DNA from: Mayamaea pseudoterrestris
Lineage: Eukaryota > Bacillariophyta > Bacillariophyceae > Sellaphorales > Sellaphoraceae
DNA: 64,000 nt
Assembly: GCA_027923505.1 (NCBI GenBank)
Contig: BROI01000028.1
Span: 310,001 to 374,000 of the forward strand
Direction of reading: 5' to 3'
Under the pieces are notes generated by a model, which was not told the origin of the DNA, ran no database searches, and was given only the letters and a program-made list of their open reading frames with translations. Below are positions 29,970-41,657 of the stretch, piece after piece. Position 1 is the first letter of the stretch, and every line of letters starts with the position of its first letter. The translations under genes were made by a program, and so were the position numbers.

Positions 29970-30404
29970 TGTTGGATGTCTATGCGACATAGGCGGACGT
30001 CCATGCGACATCGAAGGATCAGGCGGGATTCGGTTCGGTCCCCACAAACCAGCCTCGCCACAGACTGACGATGGCGATGACACCCTCGCCATTGGCAAGG
30101 GGATGGCGAAGCATCCAACTGACTTACTCTCTAACTATTTGTTCTATCACCAGTTAATAATGGCTACAAACGCCAAAGCACCCTAATTACCCGCAAGACG
30201 GCAAGTTCACTGGCTATCATACATAGCAGGCCCAAGCAAGCCAGCACCTCGGCGAGACTCGGCCTGCAATGGCAGTAAATTATAGCAGTAACACTAAACA
30301 CTCACAGTTACCAAACGAAGCAGACCTTCTTTGATTTCTAGTTACTTGCATGTAGTAACCACCGAGCCCTTCAGTTGACAGTCGACTGAATCACCATAAC
30401 AACA
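29970..30404 (+). repeat. Left LTR of copia element 1
   Basis: 435 bp, TG...CA ends, about 99.3% identical to the right LTR. It starts two bases after the target duplication of the hAT-like element, so the copia inserted beside an existing transposon. Confidence 0.93.
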
Positions 30405-30445
30405 CGCTTCCTCTGCGCAACCCGCAACAACAACAGCAATCCAAC

Positions 30446-31900
30446 ATGGACGTCCAGATTCTTGATCTCACGAATCGCCTTGCAGCGATGCAGCGGGCCA
30501 ATGAGGTGGCCCTTGCCGCCTCCGAGGCTCGCCGTCTCCAAGACCAGGAAGCCAACGAAACTGCCCTCCGCAGTGCCATCGCAGCCGCCGTCGCTGAAGC
30601 CCTAGCAGGAAGATCCGCCCAGTCGGAGTCGACAACGACGACCGCTCCAAGCGATGGCCAACTGGCGTACCAGCTCACTCCCTTGGCGAGCAACGCCCCC
30701 ATGGCGTTCAACGATGCCAAGAACATGAAGGTGTTTATCGAGTCCTCCAAAGGACTGGACAAGAAGTTTTCGGGCAAGTCCGAGGAGCTAGCTGGCTTCT
30801 TGGCGGACTTGGACGACAAAGGGACCCAGTTTGGGTGGAACGTCTTCGACGTGCCCATTACTCCAACCAAGGAGGGCGCAGCGCCCATGAAGGATGGCAA
30901 GCTTGCCACCATTGCCAACCTGATCACCGAGTACGGCAAGTTGGACCTGGCCAAGGTCCAAGCTTTCGCCAAAACGTTCCTTGGCACGCAGACCCGCATG
31001 GCTCAGTCCGACAACCAGCTCGCCTCCACCATCTTGTCTTCCCTCGAGCCGGACATCAAGACTCGTGTCCGCCTCGCGGCGGCTGACTACAAGATCAAGA
31101 CGGAGAACTCGGCCGGCGAGGAGGTCATCACCGTGTCAGGAGTGGCCCTCCTCATGGTGATCATCACGAAGACGGTGCTGGACTCCCAGGCCACCATCTT
31201 CAACCTCCACAAGGAGATGATGGAGTGCTCGGGCACCAAACTGGGTGATGCATTCGATTACAACATCGACAAGTTTCATGATCATGTACGGCGCATTGAT
31301 CAGGACCTACAGAACCGGGGTCAAGTCACTCCAAACCAGATATCCATGCTTTTCCAGGCATACACCACCGTCACCAACGGGGCGTTCAAACGCATGATTG
31401 AGCGCAAACAAGATGACTACACCAGCGGGTCCTTCCCGAACCTGACGGCCGATGAGCTCATGGCTCAGATCTCGGCCTACTATCGCATGAAGGTGGAAGC
31501 CAAGCTCTGGACGGAAGCTACCAAGGCGGACGCCAGAGTCATCGCCCTGCAGACGGAGCTCAAGGCCCTCAAGATCAAGGCAGGAGTCGGCGAAAAGACC
31601 AGAGAGGAGCGCCAGCGCCAGCACACGGAGAACACTCCAAAGTGGATGATCACTCCCCCAAGCGACGGCGTCCTCTACAAGAAGGCCAAGAATGCCAAGG
31701 GCAAGGAGATGGATTGGATCTGGTGCTCTCACCACGCCAAGTGGGGTCAGCACAAGGCAGCGGACTGCCACAAGGCAAAGAACCAAGCTCCTCCAAGAGC
31801 GCCTCCGCCCGAGACGGCGGCCGCCTCGGCGACTACCCCAAACTCCACTCTCGTCTCCAACATGGCTCTGTATGGCCAGAACAGTGAGGAGGACGCCTGA
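30446..31900 (+). mobile_element. gag part of copia element 1
   Basis: The capsid-type region of the element. It has an N-terminal coiled-coil-like stretch, a central helical part resembling copia gag, and near the end a zinc-knuckle-like motif WCSHHAKWGQHKAADC with spacing CX2HX5HX4C, in which His replaces the usual second Cys. Confidence 0.75.
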
Positions 31901-31927
31901 TGCGGAGGCCCGTGGAACATTATCTTA

Positions 31928-34900
31928 GTGTTTTGCGGGCTGATCGGGGGTCTAATGCGTAACATTCAAGCCATTCTCATGAGCGTTACCCGTCAGACTC
32001 TCGCACCAGCTAACGACGACACCGACAAGCCCACCATACCAGGCAACCACTCACCAAGGCCACCATCGCGCAGCAAGTACCGCCAAGTACTCCAGCAATG
32101 GGTTCCACAGGCCTTCCAGTGGTTCAAGCATCTGCTGTGGCCGTCCTTCAGCTACCCTCGCTTGCGCTGCCGCCTGCGCCATAGCTACCCCTTCGCTCCC
32201 CGACGCCAACATCACTCCAACCAGTGGGCCCGGCGACTATGCTACTTTCATATAGCGTCGTGGGCCATCATGGCTACCGCAGACTCCCGCCTGGGCCATC
32301 GCCCGAAACGGGAGCTAGCACGACACAAGCGGCCGCCGCGCACAGCCCACCTCATACCTTTGGACTTTGTGCGTCGAGCAAGGGCATACAATGAACTGGT
32401 TAACTACCTCTACGGCCATCCAGCTCCAACGCCATTCTGCGCTCCGAGTGCCAATGGATGCCGCTACACCACGCACCTCCACCAACTCCTGCTGCACACC
32501 CCCGAGGTGCAGGCAGAGACGGACTCAGTCCCAGTTCATTCGTCCACCCTCGTGGCCTTTGCATCCCAAGCTTCCTCACTCAACAAGCCCAGGCGGGCAC
32601 ACTTTGATACTGACTCCCAGCCCATCCGAGTGGACAATTGTGCCTCCTACTGCATAACCAATCGGCTTACGGACTTCTACCGCCCTCCGCGGCCCATCCA
32701 GAGCACCATTGTGGGCATCCATGGCTCGCAGGGCAGTCCATTCCTCCAAGGGCCCGGCCGCTACGAGATTGAAGACGATCAAGGCGCGCCCTACACCATC
32801 GACATACCCAACTTGCTCTACGATGCCTTGGCCCACAGTCGGCTCCTCAGCCCCCAACACTGGGCCCAACTCGCCAAGGACAACTCTCCGGAACCGGACG
32901 GCACCTACTCGCTCACCTTCTCTGACCGCATTGTCCTCTACTGGGACCAGCGCCGCCGGCAGCGTACCATCCCCTTGGACCCCGATTCCAACGTGGCCAT
33001 CATGCACTCCACCCCAGGCTTCTCCAACTTTCTCGCCTACGAGGCCACCCTGGGACCGCTTCCGGACACATGTCCCGTCTGCTTCGACGCGGCCATCCTT
33101 CCCTTTGATCCTGCAGACTCACCTGCGGACTCACCATTGGCCTCTGGGGGGAACGAATGACGCGGCCCTCGCCGCTGCTACCAAGGCCAGAGCCTCTATC
33201 CACCGACTTCCACCTCGACGGTCCCGGGCAAAGCCTTCACAATCAAGTCAGTCCGGATGAAGAAGACACTCTGCCTCAAGATGCCTCTGCTGAGTTCCTC
33301 CGATGGCATCACAACTTGAATCATGCAGCGCCAGCGCGCATCCAGGAGATGGCCCGCATGGGGATCCTTCCTTGACGCCTAGCCAAACGCCCAATTCCAT
33401 TGTGCACCAGCTGCCTATACGGCAAGGCCACCAGGCGGCCATGGCGCACTAATCAGCCCAATGCCCTCAAGGGAGCGGACAAGCTCCTGGCCACCAAGCC
33501 AGGCGAGTGCGTGTCGGTTGACCAGCTTGTGTCCTACACCCCAGGCCTGATTGCCCAGCTACGAGGCACACCGACTAAACGCCGCTACATGTGCGCCACG
33601 GTATTTGTGGACCAATTCAGCCGCTTCTCTTACATCCACCTCAAGAAGACCACCTCGGCCGAAGAGACCCTGGAGGCCAAGGCGGCCTTCGAGTTATACT
33701 GCTCCTTCGTCGGGGTACAGGTGCTGCACTACCGGGCCGACAACGGCGTGTTTGCGGACAACCTATGGAGGCAGGCCTGCACCCAAGCCGGGCAGCAGCT
33801 CACCTTCTGTGGGGTTGACGCCCACTTCCAAAACGGCATTGCAGAACGCCGCATCAGGGAGCTACAGGATCAGGCCCGCACCATGATGATCCATGCCACT
33901 AAGCGATGGCCAAGCGCAATCACCACCAACTTGTGGCCATACGCCCTCCGTGTGGCGAATGAGTCCAAGAACGTCACACCAGGCCTGAGCGACAAACTCA
34001 TCCCCATAGAGGTCTTTACAGGGGCTCCGGCTTCATTCAACCCAAAGCACAGCTCACCCTTTGGCTGCCCAGTGTACACCTACGTAACGAGCAAGGACAA
34101 ATGGAAGGAATAGGAGTATACCTCAGGCACTCTCCCCAACACGCACGCTCCGTCGCCCTGGTGCTATCATTGGAAACAGGCCTGGCCTCTCCGCAGTTTC
34201 ACGTGCACTTTGACCCAAGTTTCCAAACCATGCGCAAGGCCTTTGACGGATGCCTGCCAACGTCACAGTGGCAGGACCGCTGCCACTTCCTCTCGCCAGT
34301 GTCGACCAAGGGAGACTCCGAAGAGGCTTTGGACCAACAGAACAAGAGCCTTTACAGCAAAGCCCAGCAAGTCTCATTTGTCGAGCCTGATCAGTCCAGC
34401 TACCACCCTGCTGTAGAGGACGGCCACCTCGAGGCCCAGGAAGCGCCAGGCCAAGCGCACACTCAGGGGACTCCACCAAGGGAGGCGGAGCCCACCGCAG
34501 ATACTCCGGGCCCCGCTGAGGGTCCACCAGAAGCAACTCCCACCGAACCCGCAAGCGAGGCAGCACCACTGCTGAGGAGGTCACAGCGCATCAGGCGCCT
34601 CACAGAGGAAGGTCAGCAATACCGATCCGAACTCAGAGGAGGGCGCACCACCCGCGAACTCATACAGGCCATGCGCTCTGAACTACTCAAGGAGTCCCCT
34701 GACCCAGCGAACTTTGAGTACCTGGCCGAGTCCATGGAGCAGGAGCTGGGACAGACTCGAGGCAGCTACGTGGCGTACGAGGCCCTGGCAGAACCAGCCG
34801 AGTTTGCAACGCCAACCCCCTTCGCCGCGGGCTCTTCAGAAGATACCATGTACTGGCACCAGGCCATGCAGTCAGAAGATAGGGAGGAGTTCCTCAAGGC

Positions 34901-36443
34901 GGCCCAGAAGGAGATTGACGACCAAGCCAACAATGGCATCTGGGAGGTAGTACCAAGGGGCCAAGTTCCCAAGGGAGTCGTTCCCCTCCCAGCAGTGTGG
35001 GCTATGAAGCGCAAGCGGCGCATCACCACCGGCGAGATATACAAGTGGAAAGCTCGGCTCAACTTGGATGGATCCAAGCAGGTCAAGGGGGTCCATTATG
35101 ATCAGACCTACGCCCCCGTCGCATCCTGGGCTACCATTCGCCTCGTCATTGCCAAAGCCCTTCAACTTAAGTGGCACACAAGGCAAATTGATTTCGTACA
35201 GGCCTACAACCAAGCGGAGGCCAAGTCTAACACCATATACATGGAGATCCCAAAGGGTTTCGAAGTACCAGGCGAGCCGCCAGGAGCATCAGTGCTACAC
35301 GTCAAGAAGAACACATACGGGGGATGCGACTCGGGCAGAACCTGGAACAAGCACTTGGTAAACAAGTTAAAAGCCGTGGGGTTCACTCAAAGCAAAGTGG
35401 ACGAGTGCCTTTTCTATTGAGGCAAGTCCCTATACGTGCTATACTGCGACGACTCCATCCTCTGCGGCCCAGACGAGAAAGAGATAGAGACCATCTTGCA
35501 AGACATGCGAGATACTGGACTTAACCTCACAGTGGAGGGCGAGTTAGGCGACTTCCTAGGAGTCAAGATAGAGAGGAAAGGTGACGAAATTTACCTCACG
35601 CAGCCCCACTTGATTGAGCAGATCCTCATTGACGTGCAACTTGAGAAGGCCAACGTCGCCATCAAGCACACTCCAGCCAGCACCTCAAAGATCCTCACTC
35701 GCCACTCCAACTCTGAACCATTTGACAACAGCTTTGACTACCGGTCAGTACTGGGCAAGTTGAACCACCTGGAGCGCTGCTCTCGACCAGGCATCGCCCA
35801 AGCAGTGCACCAATGCGCCAGGTTCTCCAGCGCACCCAAGCAGGAACACGGGCAGGCCATCAAGTGGATCTGCAGGTACTTGGCAGGAAGTCGGGACAAG
35901 GGCATGATATACCGCCCCACTGGAGACTCTTTTGAGTGCTACGTTGACGCCAACTGGATTGGTGACTGGGATCCCAACGAGGCGCCTACCGACCCAGACA
36001 CGGCCAGGTCAAGAACCGGGTACATCATATACTATGCAGGATGCCCTCTTGTGTGGGCCAGCAAGATGCAGACTCAGATAGCCCTATCCACCACCGAGTC
36101 GGAGTACATTGCCCTCAGCATGGCACTACGGGAAGTCATACCACTCATGGAGCTAACCAAGGAGCTCAAGGCAGCCGGCTTCAAGTTTGAGCCTACCACT
36201 CCAACCCTACACTGCAAAGTGTTTGAGGATAACAGCGCATGCCTTGAGATCAGCAACGTACACAAGATGCGCCCTCGCACCAAGCACATCACTGTGCAGT
36301 ACCACCACTTCCGCAGCTACGTCAACTCAGGAGAGATCAGCATCCTCCCTATTGACACGGAAGAACAGCGCGCGGACATACTCACCAAGAGTGTACCACT
36401 GGATATCCTCACCAAGCACCGGCTCACAGTCCAGGGCTGGTAA
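31928..36443 (+). mobile_element. pol part of copia element 1 (broken)
   Basis: Regions in order: a protease-like part near 32.6 kb, zinc-binding and integrase core near 33.3-34.1 kb (FVDQFSRFSYIHLKK, ADNGVF), reverse transcriptase near 34.9-35.6 kb (IDFVQAYNQAE, LYCDDSI) and RNase H near 35.9-36.4 kb (STTESEYIALS). Integrase before reverse transcriptase marks Ty1/copia. The part is broken in about four places. Confidence 0.85.
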
Positions 36444-36464
36444 GGGTACCTACCAAAAAGGGAG

Positions 36465-36899
36465 TGTTGGATGTCTATGCGACATAGGCGGACGTCCATG
36501 CGACATCGAAGGATCAGGCGGGATTCGGTTCGGTCCCCACAAACCAGCCTTGCCACAGACTGACGATGGCGATGACACCCTCGCCATTGGCAAGGGGATG
36601 GCGAAGCATCCAACTGACTTACTCTCTAACTATTTGTTCTATCACCAGTTAAAAATGGCTACAAACGCCAAAGCACCCTAATTACCCGCAAGACGGCAAG
36701 TTCACTGGCTATCATACATAGCAGGCCCAAGCAAGCCAGCACCTCGGCGAGACTCGGCCTGCAATGGCAGTAAATTATAGCAGTAACACTAAACACTCAC
36801 AGTTACCAAACGAAGCAGACCTTCTTTGATTTCTAGTTACTTGCAAGTAGTAACCACCGAGCCCTTCAGTTGACAGTCGACTGAATCACCATAACAACA
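36465..36899 (+). repeat. Right LTR of copia element 1
   Basis: 435 bp, same ends and length as the left copy. It is followed directly by the GGTCT target duplication and then by the PSxx-coding repeat block. Confidence 0.93.
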
Positions 36900-36949
36900 G
36901 GTCTGACCTGACTGCGTGGTAGTTGGGCACCCGGAATGTAGGCACTAAG

Positions 36950-37900
36950 TTTCATTGAACAAAAGGATGAGTGCATACCTTGGTGCTGCATGGGGAAGGA
37001 GATTGTGTCATGCTGCAAGCGTGGTGTTGCACTGGGAAAGAGAGTAAGTCTTGCGGTTGGTGACTCACAGGGCTTGGTGCATGGGTCACTTGAGGTGCTG
37101 CACTGGAAAGGAGAAAAAATAGGGCTTGCCGTAGGTGACGCACTAGGCTTATTGCTCGGGTCAATTGATGGCTGGTGCTGCACTTGGAAGAAGACTGGGT
37201 CCTGCGCTAGGTGACTCACTTGGCTTGGCACTCGGGTCACTACTGTAGATGGCAAACTTGATGGCATGCTGCTTGGGTGAGTGCTGGGAAACCCACTGGG
37301 AGCCACGGAGGGTGACAAGCTTGGTGCTGTACCGGGAAGAAGATTGGGTCCTGCGCTAGGTGACTCACTTGGCTTGGCACTTGGGTCACTACCGTAGACG
37401 GCAAACTTGATGGCATGCTGCTTGGGTGAGTGCTGGGAGACCCACTGGGAGCCACCACGGATGACAAGCTTGGTGCTGCACTTGAAAGAAGACTGGGCCC
37501 TGCACAAGGCAACTCACTTGGCTTGCGCTTATGTCATTTGATGGCAAACTTGAAAGCAAGTTGCGGGGTGAGAGCTTGGAGACAAACTTAGAGCCACAGA
37601 GGGTGACAAGCTTGGTGCTGCACTTGGGAGGAGACTGGGCCCTGCGATAGGTGACACACTGGGATTGGTGCTTGGATCACTTGGTGGCACACTCAATGGC
37701 AAGCTGCTGGGGTGAATGCTGGGAGACAGAATGGGAGCCACAGAGGGAACAAGCTTGGTACTGCACTGGGAAGGAGAAATAGGCCCTGCGCTAGGTGCTG
37801 CACTTGCTTGGCACTTGGATCACCTGTTGGGTCATTTGATAGCACACCTGGTGTTCAGTTAAATGCTATGGATAGACTGAGAGCCAGAGGATGACAAGTT
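36950..37900 (-). pseudogene. Decayed PSxx-repeat coding block (copy 1)
   Basis: Read on the minus strand, short open pieces in shifting frames encode tetrapeptide repeats of the form PSxx (PSLLPSAAPSLSPSVAPS, HPSSMPSSLPS). Twelve tetrapeptides make a 144-bp higher-order unit: the CCTGCG(C/A) landmark recurs at 37201, 37350, 37499, 37641 and 37785, with half-length (77-78 bp) units to the left. The frame is broken several times, so this is a remnant of a PS-rich surface-type protein gene or a non-coding minisatellite derived from one. PS- and PT-rich proteins are common in stramenopiles. A shorter relative lies at 58330-58608. Confidence 0.65.
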
Positions 37901-38150
37901 TGGTGGTAAGGAGTTTTACCATACTTCATGTTTAAAAAATAATGGGACTGGTCATGTGGTGCCTTGCTGGTGTGGCTTACTTGGTACAATTCCGAAAAAA
38001 ATCAGTTGACCATTATCGAGCCCCAAGAAGCCGTGTCCGCGTAGAAACTCATGTAGACCTTGTACTGAAAACGTGTTCTGCGAGCAAGAATTTTCACTTT
38101 GCCACAGGGGGAAGGGACCGATCTGATGAGAGTCAGACCAAAATCTACGC

Positions 38151-41100
38151 CATCCTCATGTCAATGGCACACCCTGGACATGTTTTGCCTGACTCATTGG
38201 GTTGTTGGGTGGCCAGGGCATGGGGCATTGTAGTGGTATAATTCCATAATTTGGGGTGCTGGCCACACCCAGCCTGCAGACCATTCCATGGTGTAGGCCT
38301 CCAGGCAGTCCGTTTTGCACCATTTCAGACCATCCTCATGTCAATGGCACACCCTGGACATGTTTTGCCTGACTCATTGGGTTGTTGGGTGGCCAGGGCA
38401 TGGGGCATTGTAGTGGTATGAACCTATAATTTGGGGTGTTGGCCACACCCAGCCTGCAGACCATTCCATGGTGTAGGCCTCCAGGCAGTCCGTTTTGCAC
38501 CATTTCAGACCATCCTCATGTCAATGGCACACCCTGGACATGTTTTGCCTGACTCATTGAATTGTTGGGTGGCCAGGGCACGGGGCATTGTAGTGGTATG
38601 ATCAATTCCATAATTTGGGGTGTTGGTGACACCCAGCCTGCAGACCATTCAATGGTGTAGGCCTCCAGGCAGTCCGTTTTGCACCATTTCAGACCATCCT
38701 CATGTCAAGGGCACACCCTGGACATGTTTCGCCTGACTCTTTGGGTTGTTGGGTGGCCAGGGCACGGGGCATTGTAGTGGTGATTCCATAATTTGGGGTG
38801 TTGGCCACACCCAGCCTGCAGACCATTCCATGGCGTAGGCCTCCAGGCAGTCCGTTTTGCACCATTTCAGACCGTCCTCATGTCAATGGCACACCCTGGA
38901 CATGTTTTGCCTGACTCATTGGGTTGTTGGATGGCCAGGGCACGGGGCATTGTGGTGTGATCAATTCCATAATTTGGGGTGTTGGCCACACCCAGCCTGC
39001 AGACCATTCAATGATGTAGGCCTACAGGCAGTCCGTTTTGCACCATTTCAGACCATCCTCATGTCAAGGGCACACCCTGGACATGTTTTGCCTGACTCAT
39101 TGGGTTGTTGGGTGGCCAGGGCACGGGGCATTGTAGTGGTATGATTCCATAATTTGGGGTGTTGGCCACACCCAGCCTGCAGACCTGTCCGTGGTGTAGG
39201 CCTCCAGGCAGTCTGTTTTGCACCATTTCAGACCATCCTCATGTCAATGGCACACCCTGGACATGTTTGGCCTGACTCATTGGGTTGTTGGATGGCCAGG
39301 GCACGGGGCATTGTAGTGGTATGATTCCATAATTTGGGGTGTTGGCCACACCCAGCCTGCAGACCTGTCCGTGGTGTAGGCCTCCAGGCAGTCCGTTTTG
39401 CACCATTTCAGACCATCCTCATGTCAATGGCACACCCTGGACATGTTTGGCCTGACTCATTGGGTTGTTGGATGGCCAGGGCACGGGGCATTGTAGTGGT
39501 ATGATTCCATAATTTGGGGTGTTGGCCACACCCAGGCTGCAGACCATTCCATGGTGTAGGCCTCCAGGCAGTCCGTTTGCATCATTTCAGACCATCCTCA
39601 TGTCAATGGCACACCCTGGACATGTTTTGCCTGACTCATTGGGTTGTTGGGTGGCCAGGGCACGGGGCATTGTAGTGGTATGATTCCATAATTTGGGGTG
39701 TTGGCCACACCCAGCCTGCAGACCATTCCATGGTGTAGGCCTCCAGGCAGTCCGTTTTGCACCATTTCAGACCATCCTCATGTCAATGGCACACCCTGGA
39801 CATGTTTTGCCTGACTCATTGGGTTGTTGGGTGGCCAGGGCAGGGGGCATTGTAGTGGTATGATTCCATAATTTGGGGTGTTGGCCACACCCAGCCTGCA
39901 GACCAGTCCGTGGTGTAGGCCTCCAGGCAGTCCATTTTGCACCATTTCAGACCATCCTCATGTCCATGGCACACCCTGGACATGTTTTGCCTGACTCATT
40001 GGGTTGTTGGGTGGCCAGGGCACGGGGCATTGTAGTGGTATGATCAATTCCATAATTTGGGGTGTTGGCCACACCCAGCCTGCAGACCATTCCATGGTGT
40101 AGGCCTCCAGGCAGTCCGTTTTGCACCATTTCAGACCATCCTCATGTCAATGGCACACCCTGGACATGTTTTGCCTGACTCATTGGGTTGTTGGGTGGCC
40201 AGGGCACGGGGCATTGTAGTGGTATGATTCCATAATTTGGGGTGTTGGCCACACCCAGCCTGCAGACCAGTCCGTGGTGTAGGCCTCCAGGCAGTCTGTT
40301 CTGCACCATTTCAGACCATCCTCATGTCCATGGCACACCCTGGACATGTTTTGCCTGACTCATTGGGTTGTTGGGTGGCCAGGGCACGGGGCATTGTAGT
40401 GGTATGATCAATTCCATAATTTGGGGTGTTGGTGACACCCAGCCTGCAGACCATTCCATGGTGTAGGCAGCTGCAGACCATCTATGTCCATGGCACACCC
40501 TGGACATATTTTGCCTCTCATTGGGTTGTTGGGTGGCCGGCTGGTTATGCATTCCATATTTGGGGTGTTGGTGACACTCCAGGCAGTCCTGTTTTGCACC
40601 ATTTCAGACCATCCTCATGTCAATGGCACACCCTGGACATTATGGTTTTGCCAGCACTGCATTGGGGTTGTTTTTTGGGGTGTTGGCCAGGGACAGGGGC
40701 ATTGTAGTGGTATGATCTCCATCAATGTTTGGGGTTGTTGGGCCACACCTTTTGCAAGCCTGCAGACCATTCCATGGTGTAGGCCTCCAGGCAGTCCATT
40801 TTGCACCATTTCAGACCATCCTCATGTCAATGGCACACCCTGGACATGTTTTGCCTGACTCATTGGGTTGTTGGGTGGCCAGGGCATGGGGCATTGTAGT
40901 GGTATGAACCTATAATTTGGGGTGTTGGCCACACCCAGCCTGCAGACCATTCCATGGTGTAGGCCTCCAGGCAGTCCGTTTTGCACCGTGTCAGACCATC
41001 CTCATGTCAATGGGCACACCCTGGACATGTTTTGCCTGACTCATTGGGTTGTTAGGTGGCCAGGGCATGGGGCATTGTAGTGGTATGATTCCATAATTTG

Positions 41101-41503
41101 GGGTGTTGGCCACACCCAGCCTGCAGACCATTCCATGGTGTAGGCCTCCAGGCAGTCCGTTTTGCACCATTTCAGACCATCCTCATGTCAATGGCACATC
41201 CTGGACATGTTTTGCCTGACTCATTGGGTTGTTGTGTGGCCAGGGCACGGGGCATTGTAGTGGTATGATTCCATAATTTGGGGTGTTGGCCACACCCAGC
41301 CTGCAGACCATTCCATGGCGTAGGCCTCCAGGCAGTCCGTTTTGCACCATTTCAGACCATCCGCATGTCAATGGCACGCCCTGGACATGTTTTGCCTGAC
41401 TCATTGGGTTGTTGGGTGGCCAGGGCACGGGGCATTGTAGTGGTATGATTCCATAATTTGGGGTGTTGGTCACACCCAGCCTGCAGACCATTCCATGGGT
41501 AGG
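38151..41503. repeat. 180-bp satellite array (about 18 units)
   Basis: Head-to-tail repeats with landmark CATCCTCATGTCAATGG at 38151, 38331, 38511, 38695, 38873, 39054, 39234, 39414, 39593, 39773, 39953, 40137, 40317, 40610, 40817, 40997, 41178 and 41358. Spacing is 178-184 bp, except for a disturbed stretch between about 40440 and 40790. Units are mostly over 90% alike by eye. No open frame persists across units, and 68% of the length difference between units comes from a 4-base ATCA variant near ATTCCATAATTTGG is not claimed; that variant simply recurs. The period is close to nucleosome length. Confidence 0.93.
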
Positions 41504-41657
41504 CATGTAGTGCCTACTCCTAGCAAAGGCTGCAGAGCAGTGCCATAGGAGGATGCTTTACATCAATGCAAATTGAGGGTGTCAAAACTGTCACAACGTA
41601 TGTATATGTCTAAAGTCTATTAGGCTGTGCATCAATGCATGTGGGAAAAATATAGCT

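Larger units (their letters stand above)
29970..36899 (+). mobile_element. Ty1/copia LTR retrotransposon, CoDi-like, full length
   Basis: A 6,930-bp element with two 435-bp LTRs that differ at about three positions, so the insertion is recent. Both LTRs start TGTTGGATG and end AACAACA, and a 5-bp target duplication GGTCT flanks the element (29965-29969 and 36900-36904). A purine-rich tract AAAAAGGGAG precedes the right LTR. Inside are a gag part and a pol part in Ty1/copia order: protease, integrase, reverse transcriptase, RNase H. The ends are whole; pol appears broken in about four places, so this copy looks like a young fossil. Confidence 0.93.

Noticed and set aside
38151-41503. CRISPR-like array
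   Set aside because: Units are contiguous 180-bp copies without short repeats separated by unique spacers, and no cas genes occur; it is a satellite.
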